Source: Ophioderma brevispina | Lineage: Eukaryota; Echinodermata; Ophiuroidea; Amphilepidida; Ophiodermatidae | Direction: 5' to 3' | Length of the DNA stretch: 64,000 nt | Assembly: GCA_023653785.1 (NCBI GenBank) | Contig: JAMKCH010014179.1 | Location: 1-64,000 of the forward strand | Part shown: piece after piece, positions 59,089 to 64,000 of the stretch | How the letters are laid out: each line of letters begins with the position of its first letter | How positions within the stretch are numbered: position 1 is the stretch's first letter | Notes under the pieces: model-generated | Told to the model about the DNA's origin: nothing | Seen by the model: only the letters and a program-made list of their open reading frames with translations | The model's database searches: none | Made by a program: the position numbers and the translations under genes

Positions 59089-59214
59089 CAACTTGAAACC
59101 TGGACAACGGGACGGTGATCAACCTCGCCAAAAAACGTAGAGCAGGGGCCGAGGACTCCCTACGCTCCCTTGCTGGATGGGCGGACAAGATCCAGGGCAA
59201 AACAATACCTATGG
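59089..59214 (+). CDS. Aldehyde dehydrogenase (ALDH1A/ALDH2 class), exon 4
   Basis: The exon lies between a GTTCCTCTCAG acceptor and a GTGAGC donor. It opens QLET and, one base out of register, continues LDNGTVINLAKK and SLAGWADKIQGKTIPM, the LETLDNG and AGWADKI-GKTIP landmarks of ALDH1/2. Exon 3 ends in phase 0 and exon 5 starts in phase 1, so this exon should be 1 modulo 3, but it is 126 nt (0 modulo 3). One C is missing from the CC at 59099-59100 (expected ACC CTG). The stretch between the two landmarks (KKRRAGAEDSLRS) is less like vertebrate ALDH1A, so this is a divergent paralogue. Confidence 0.88.
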
Positions 59215-59914
59215 GTGAGCTTACAACATGTATAGATATTGCAATTGATAAATTAGTCAATGTTGGTGGCTCTTGGAAGTATGGGTGTAGCCCAGGGCTA
59301 AAGGTAAGTATGGGTGTAGATAAGTCGATAAAGTGAGAGGTGGCCCCAGGAGCCCATTTTACCAGATACTTTGTACAGATTTTTTTTTCAAAATTATATT
59401 TTGTAATTACGTATTGAAACAAGGTTAAAAGTCATTCATCTTAAAGGTATGAACAGCTGTCCCGATTTTTATTTGGTTTCAGTGTTCCACTCTGAACCCC
59501 GCTCTGAACCAAGATGTAGATTACCAGTTAAAGACTGACTCAGAGATTTCGTAAATATTATTTTTTTGTGTAATAATGAAAAATTGTCAACTAGAACTAA
59601 AGATAGTAACCTAAAATGCACAATTCCGAAATTTGAGATGAATCGGATTTTTCGTTTTGATGCAGTAAACATTTATGTATAGTATTACGTCGCATAGGAT
59701 ACTGTGTATATTGTGATTTTCTATATGAAGTAATTCGATTTAAACTTAGCAATTTCACATAGTGATTATCATAATATGGACAAGCATTATGTACATGCAA
59801 AAAAACACGATTTTTTTGGAAATTGAGGGCGCCCTCTTCAGGAAATCTCTGATTCAGCCTTTGATTTAAGGAGAAGGTTTGGATTACAACTTCATTTGAC
59901 GCTTGTGGTATTTT

Positions 59915-60110
59915 CAATATGGTGCACCGTCTTATCGTCCAGTCATTCACAGCGATCTTCTGCAGGAACTTTCTTGCAATCGAGTTGTCGTAAATGGCCT
60001 CAGCGATGAATGGCCTCTAAGGTGATCAGACCTTACTCCATGGACTTCTTCTACTTTGGGAGAAACATTCAAGCCATGGTCTATGTGAGAAACAGTAGTA
60101 AGTAAGGTGT
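59915..60110 (+). pseudogene. mariner-like transposase fragment
   Basis: FQYGAPSYRPVIHSDLLQEL corresponds to the conserved DGAPPH block around the second catalytic Asp of mariner transposases, here with that Asp missing. Further on, EWPLR, a stop, SDLTP and, in the next frame, MDFFYFG represent the third Asp (D34D) region at about 60000-60060. Broken by a stop and a frameshift. Confidence 0.7.
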
Positions 60111-60153
60111 GTTCATCTCTAGAGTGATCAAATAGAAGGCTGGGCCACAGGCG

Positions 60154-60330
60154 TTACGTTTCAATGAAGACTACGATGAAGATGATAATAAGAACATTTA
60201 CAAGAGGTGGCCAATTCATATACATCTCTTTTGCCGAAAAGTGTTTGTAGACGATTTCTGAGCATGACGGGAGGATGAGGCGGTGCACCATCGTGAAAAT
60301 AACACACACGGCTGAATGACTCCAGGTGCA
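60154..60330 (-). pseudogene. Second mariner-like transposase fragment, opposite strand
   Basis: On the - strand YFHDGAPPHPPVMLRNRLQT (about 60300-60240) is the same transposase block, with the catalytic Asp intact. It is an inverted relative of 59920-59970 (shared ATGGTGCACCG and GTCAT words). The downstream part is not recognisable. Confidence 0.68.
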
Positions 60331-60756
60331 ATTCATAAAACCTTGATAGTTTAGCTGGCATCTAAGGCCTGGTAAGATTCTAAAATCCATAATATGCAAC
60401 TACGGAGTTGACAACTAAATTGAAATTCATAAAACCTTACTATGAACCTTGCTAACTAGTTACATACTAGGAAAATCTAGTTGCCAACTAGCTCAATCTT
60501 TTGTCTACAGAATTGGGTGCTTTCGGGCGGAATGGCCTTGGGTGCAGTGTGGGGAATGTAAATTCAATACATTAAATGACTACCCTTTTGTGTTTGAGTC
60601 TGTTCATCTCAGAGCATTAACATGCTTTGATCACATGTGAACCATGATCAAAATGATGCCAATATAATTGTAGTAGCTTCCGTATATATAGGCCTGTACA
60701 CATGAGCAAACCTTTACTATATATCGGGAGTTGACAAACAGAAGGGCGTAGCTCAG

Positions 60757-60994
60757 CACTGAAAGAAATATTAAAGAATTTCTTTAATTCTGCTGTAATA
60801 CTGTTTCTGAGAAATGTGATTTTTAATATTTTCTACTACGCAAATCTATTCATTTATACTCCAAAATGTAAACATCTCATAAAGCTCATATATATGGTAC
60901 TGTAAGCAAACATTATATAAACTTTAGTAAACAAAGAACAATTTTTAATTATGAACAGCAGAATTAAAGAAATTCTTTAATATTTCTTTCAGTA
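60757..60994. mobile_element. Nested MITE, perfect ~37-bp termini
   Basis: The left end CACTGAAAGAAATATTAAAG continues to TTCTGCTG. The right end (60956-60993) is its exact reverse complement. It is about 238 bp with no coding. The near-perfect termini make it younger than the MITE it sits in. Confidence 0.85.
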
Positions 60995-61158
60995 AGGTTT
61001 GATAATTTATTTTCATTTCAAATATAATTATAAGCATTATTTTGGGGCCTGTATTTACACAAGTTCCCCCTTTCCCTTTTCACTGATGCTATTACGGCAT
61101 TATGTTAATGCAAATGAGAATTGAAGACAAACTTTACTCACATTTATTTTATCAAATG

Positions 61159-61185
61159 ATATATATATATATATATCTATATATA

Positions 61186-61234
<49 letters not shown>
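61159..61234. repeat. (TA)n microsatellite
   Basis: About 75 bp of nearly pure TA inside the 60.4-61.4 kb MITE. Confidence 0.95.
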
Positions 61235-61239
<5 letters not shown>

Positions 61240-61412
61240 ATAATAATAATATTGTTTTCTTCACTGATTTAGTTGCCAACTAGTGAGTTAGAGTTGCTCT
61301 GGATCAACTCTAAATTTAGCAAGATTCTAAATAGTAATCGACTAGGCTTAGTTGGCAACTAAGTCCCATTTTAGTTGCCAACTAGGCTTAGTAAGGTTTT
61401 ATGAATTTGGGC

Positions 61413-62365
61413 CCAGACCTTCTCCTTAACTGGCAAACACCGTCTTGGTTGAGAATGAAACAATGAAACCAAATGCAATCTGGGCAGGTGTTCACACCGT
61501 TAAGATGCCGTCCCGGGGTTGCCATGGACAGTGTGTATAAACGCTCTCTGTGTTCAACAGTCAATAACTTTTTTTAAGTACTTAAGGGGATTGGATCATT
61601 CTTTCTTTAAAATGAAGTTTATTAATGACAATTTTGATATGCTACACTCAAATCTTTTTACAATATAGGGGCGTCTTTTGAGTTTCCTTATTCGACGCAC
61701 CATAAAATATGATCATAGTAATATAACCATTAGGTAGCTTACAATGTCCATTTATCTGAATGAGAAGAGAAATCAAAATAAGCCCCAAGGAACTTTAAAG
61801 GTGCTTGTTTCCATTTATTGTATTCTCTACTCGATATGAGAACATGAGACTTGCACATAATCCCCATCAGACCGCGGAATCAAACTTTCGGTTTTGAAAT
61901 TATAAGCAATAATGCATATTGCAAAGCCCTATTCAATACTGTGCTAATTTTGATGGTTAACCATTAAAACGGCGGTTTTTCGTATCTTGGAATGACCAAA
62001 TCTCAGGACGACAATGATAATAATACGGGCTTTCATCTGATATCAAAATCGATACTACTTCCGGGTAAATCGGGGGTGGGGGTCCCAAAGACGATCGGAA
62101 CACGCAATTTTAAGTTGGGGATGTCACATAAATCCTGATGGATGTCACATCAATGTAGTTAAAGGGGCGACGTCCCCTGTTTAGGCATGATAACCTCCAA
62201 CAAGTGATGTCTGAGATTGCTTGATCAATCGCACGATGACAGTGACTGGCAAATTGTGCTAGGTGCTGGGAAACAGAAGATGAGATTGGAGGAATTCGCT
62301 ATGCTTTGGTCATGTTTTCACACCCGGAAAGCTGGTTGTAGTAACCAATGCAGTGTACCCTGTAG
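61413..62365. other. ALDH intron 4, no gene seen
   Basis: Spacer with no recognised coding sequence. Confidence 0.45.
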
Positions 62366-62370
62366 CTCTT

Positions 62371-62780
62371 TCTTCATGGTCCAGATACATATAATAGGAT
62401 ACTCTCTACACAGGCTCTAAAGAACTTCAGCTTGCTTGAATAGGAGATACCAGATTGCCATATTGTGGTGCGGTTTATTGCAGTCATTCCAAGCTTGTCC
62501 TTTGTTCTTTCTTCATGGTCCAGATCCATATAATAGGATACTCTCTACACAAGCTCTAAAGAACTTCAGCTTGGTTGAATTAGAGATACCAAATTGCCAT
62601 AAGTGGTGCGGTTTATTGCAGTCATTCCAAGCTTGTCCTTTGTTCTTTCTTCATGGTCCAGATACATATAATAGGATACTCTCTACACAAGCTCTAAAGA
62701 ACTTCAGCTTGGTTGAATTAGAGATACCAAATTGCCATAAGTGGTGCGGTTTATTGCAGTCATTCCAAGCTTGTCTTTTG
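62371..62780 (+). repeat. 138-bp tandem repeat, three copies, open in one frame
   Basis: Unit starts (TCTTCATGGTCCAGA) are at 62371, 62510 and 62648. Copies 2 and 3 are almost identical and copy 1 is diverged. Because 138 is divisible by 3, a + strand frame (62436-62795) stays open and repeats a 46-residue unit (CGLLQSFQACPLFFLHGPD). It lies in an ALDH intron with no sign of a promoter or splice sites of its own. Confidence 0.88.
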
Positions 62781-62817
62781 CGTGACAGAAAGTAATAATA
62801 TTTGACAGAAATTCTTT

Positions 62818-62975
62818 AATACAATATATCATGAGAAGCCACATTAAAGATACAGACAACAGCTGCATAAAGCAGCACGAACATATTGCGTGTGCGTGCG
62901 TGAAGCCTTTGTGTGTTGTTACACAAGTAAACGTATACAATATGTCATCAGAAGCCATATTGAAAATGCAGACCA
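62818..62975 (+). repeat. ~117-bp direct duplication
   Basis: ACAATATxTCATxAGAAGCC followed by A-ATT-AA-AT-CAGAC occurs at 62821 and again at 62938 with a few changes. Confidence 0.65.
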
Positions 62976-63789
62976 TAGGTAGCACATACACAAGCAATCG
63001 TCAATGTTTTTACATCCGTTACGGCTGCGTCTGCATGCAGCTAAAGTTCCTGACATTTTTTTAGATTCCATAAAACAATCAGAATTATAACGATAGTTTG
63101 AATAGACGCACAGCCTGTTTCACAGGTAGAAGCAACTTTTGCAGCCAAGGTGTCAAATTTTCAAACTTGATAAAAACTCCACGCACCTCAAATATTCCAA
63201 TGCTGCTTAATTTGCATGTATCTGTTTGATTGTGAACGGAAATTGCCGAAGTGCAAAATTGCATTTTGACTTCAACCAAACACATTTCAAGTAAATGTTC
63301 CATTCACATTTCTGCGCATAAACTATAACATACTAAAAAATCAAAGCAGTAGCTCTAATAGATTTCAAATTAAGTGAGATTTCTTGCATATTTCCATTGG
63401 GTGATATCGATTTGGGGTTTAAGTTATGTTCGAATAACATCGTTTAATGAAATAATTGCTGGTGTTTTCATCCTGATACTTCAATTGAAACATGTAAGCT
63501 ATCTTAGATGTGAAATAATGTGTTTTTGGTCAACATTTATTTGCTAACAGATATGAGAGCAACAATGTTATGACGTGAAACAGCGGTATGGACGTGTTCA
63601 CGCCATTTGATAGCATGACTGAAGATGTTGTAAATACTAAAGAACAAATCCCAAACTAAGTTTAGACATTTCCAAAAAATGTTTATGGTTTATCTTGATA
63701 TTACCTTATTATTGCGACATTTGATAGGATGTTTTCGCCACCAAATACCAGTATATTCCTTGTAATAATTCACTTGCCTTTATCTGCAG
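62976..63789. other. ALDH intron 4, 3' part
   Basis: No gene seen. The interval ends at the exon 5 acceptor (TTTATCTGCAG). Confidence 0.5.
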
Positions 63790-63980
63790 ATGGCGATTTT
63801 TTCTGTTATACAAGGTACGAGCCAGTTGGGGTGGTTGGCGCCATTATACCATGGAATTCTCCCACCACTATCTTGGTAAGAAAGCTATGTTACGCTCTTA
63901 CATGTGGCAACACGATCGTAATCAAGCCTGCCGAACAAACACCGTTGACGGCGCTCTACATAGCGTCATTGGTAAAGGAG
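63790..63980 (+). CDS. Aldehyde dehydrogenase (ALDH1A/ALDH2 class), exon 5
   Basis: This is a clean 191-nt exon from a CTGCAG acceptor to a GTGAGT donor. With the last G of exon 4 it starts GAT (Asp) and reads [30 protein letters not shown], then [17 protein letters not shown] and ASLVKE. The PWN Asn (oxyanion hole in ALDH2) and the IKPAE Lys and Glu (NAD ribose contacts) are kept. PWNSP replaces the PWNFP usual in vertebrate ALDH1A. The enzyme class oxidises aldehydes to acids with NAD; ALDH1A members make retinoic acid, but substrate cannot be told here. The catalytic Cys exon lies beyond the window. Confidence 0.95.
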
Positions 63981-64000
63981 GTGAGTGTTTTGTATTTGAT

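Larger units (their letters stand above)
60423..61412. mobile_element. MITE with AATTCATAAAACCTTAC ends
   Basis: AATTCATAAAACCTTAC at 60424-60440 is matched inverted by GTAAGGTTTTATGAATT at 61391-61407. TAGTTGCCAACTAG words recur just inside both ends (60478, 61271, 61345, 61370). A second left-end-like word at 60330 suggests a duplication of the end. Another MITE and a TA microsatellite are nested inside. Confidence 0.75.

Overview
This is animal nuclear DNA: low gene density, GT-AG introns, AT-rich spacers, and a dense mixture of retroelements, DNA transposons, MITEs, SINEs and simple repeats. The repeat complement (Penelope-like element, tRNA-derived SINEs, Jockey-, L1/Tx1- and RTE-like LINEs, a Ty3/Gypsy pol, a tyrosine-recombinase element, CACTG-ended MITEs) fits a marine invertebrate, possibly an echinoderm or hemichordate. 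The species cannot be fixed from sequence alone.

Only two host genes are supported. On the + strand at the right end, exons at about 51.90, 53.67, 59.09 and 63.79 kb encode the N-terminal half (NAD-binding region) of an ALDH1A/ALDH2-class aldehyde dehydrogenase that continues past the window. Exon 2, and to a lesser degree exon 4, carry single-base length errors, almost all in mononucleotide runs. These break the frame while the protein signal stays intact, which points to sequencing or assembly error rather than decay. On the - strand at 4.37-4.46 kb a single class 1-1 exon encodes one complete EGF-like module of an unidentified extracellular protein.

Layout: 0-0.55 kb minisatellite; 0.56-2.77 kb decayed Ty3/Gypsy pol; 3.6-6.3 kb copies of one dispersed repeat in both orientations; 4.4 kb EGF exon; 7-12 kb SINE heads, a palindromic MITE and a G-run repeat family; 12.5-13.0 kb RTE-like LINE tail; 13-19 kb spacer with a tRNA-like element, a hAT-like end and a long-arm inverted repeat; 19.7-22.6 kb Jockey-like LINE (-); 22.6-23.1 kb minisatellite; 25.2-27.0 kb Penelope-like element; 28.9-30.8 kb L1/Tx1-like LINE (+); 34.4-35.8 kb G-rich and GACCT minisatellites; 36.3-38.7 kb low-repeat DNA with clustered homeodomain, POU, SOX and CCAAT motifs (candidate regulatory region); 40.4-43.2 kb tyrosine-recombinase pseudogene (-) split by a tandem repeat and a MITE; 45 kb SINE; 50.4 kb MITE; 51.9-64 kb the ALDH gene, whose introns hold a hairpin element, a 4.6-kb inverted-repeat element, mariner transposase fragments facing each other, nested MITEs and a 138-bp tandem repeat.

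Most of the window is accumulated mobile DNA. The functional content is the ALDH gene, the EGF exon and possibly the motif-rich 36-39 kb interval lying 13-15 kb upstream of the first visible ALDH exon.
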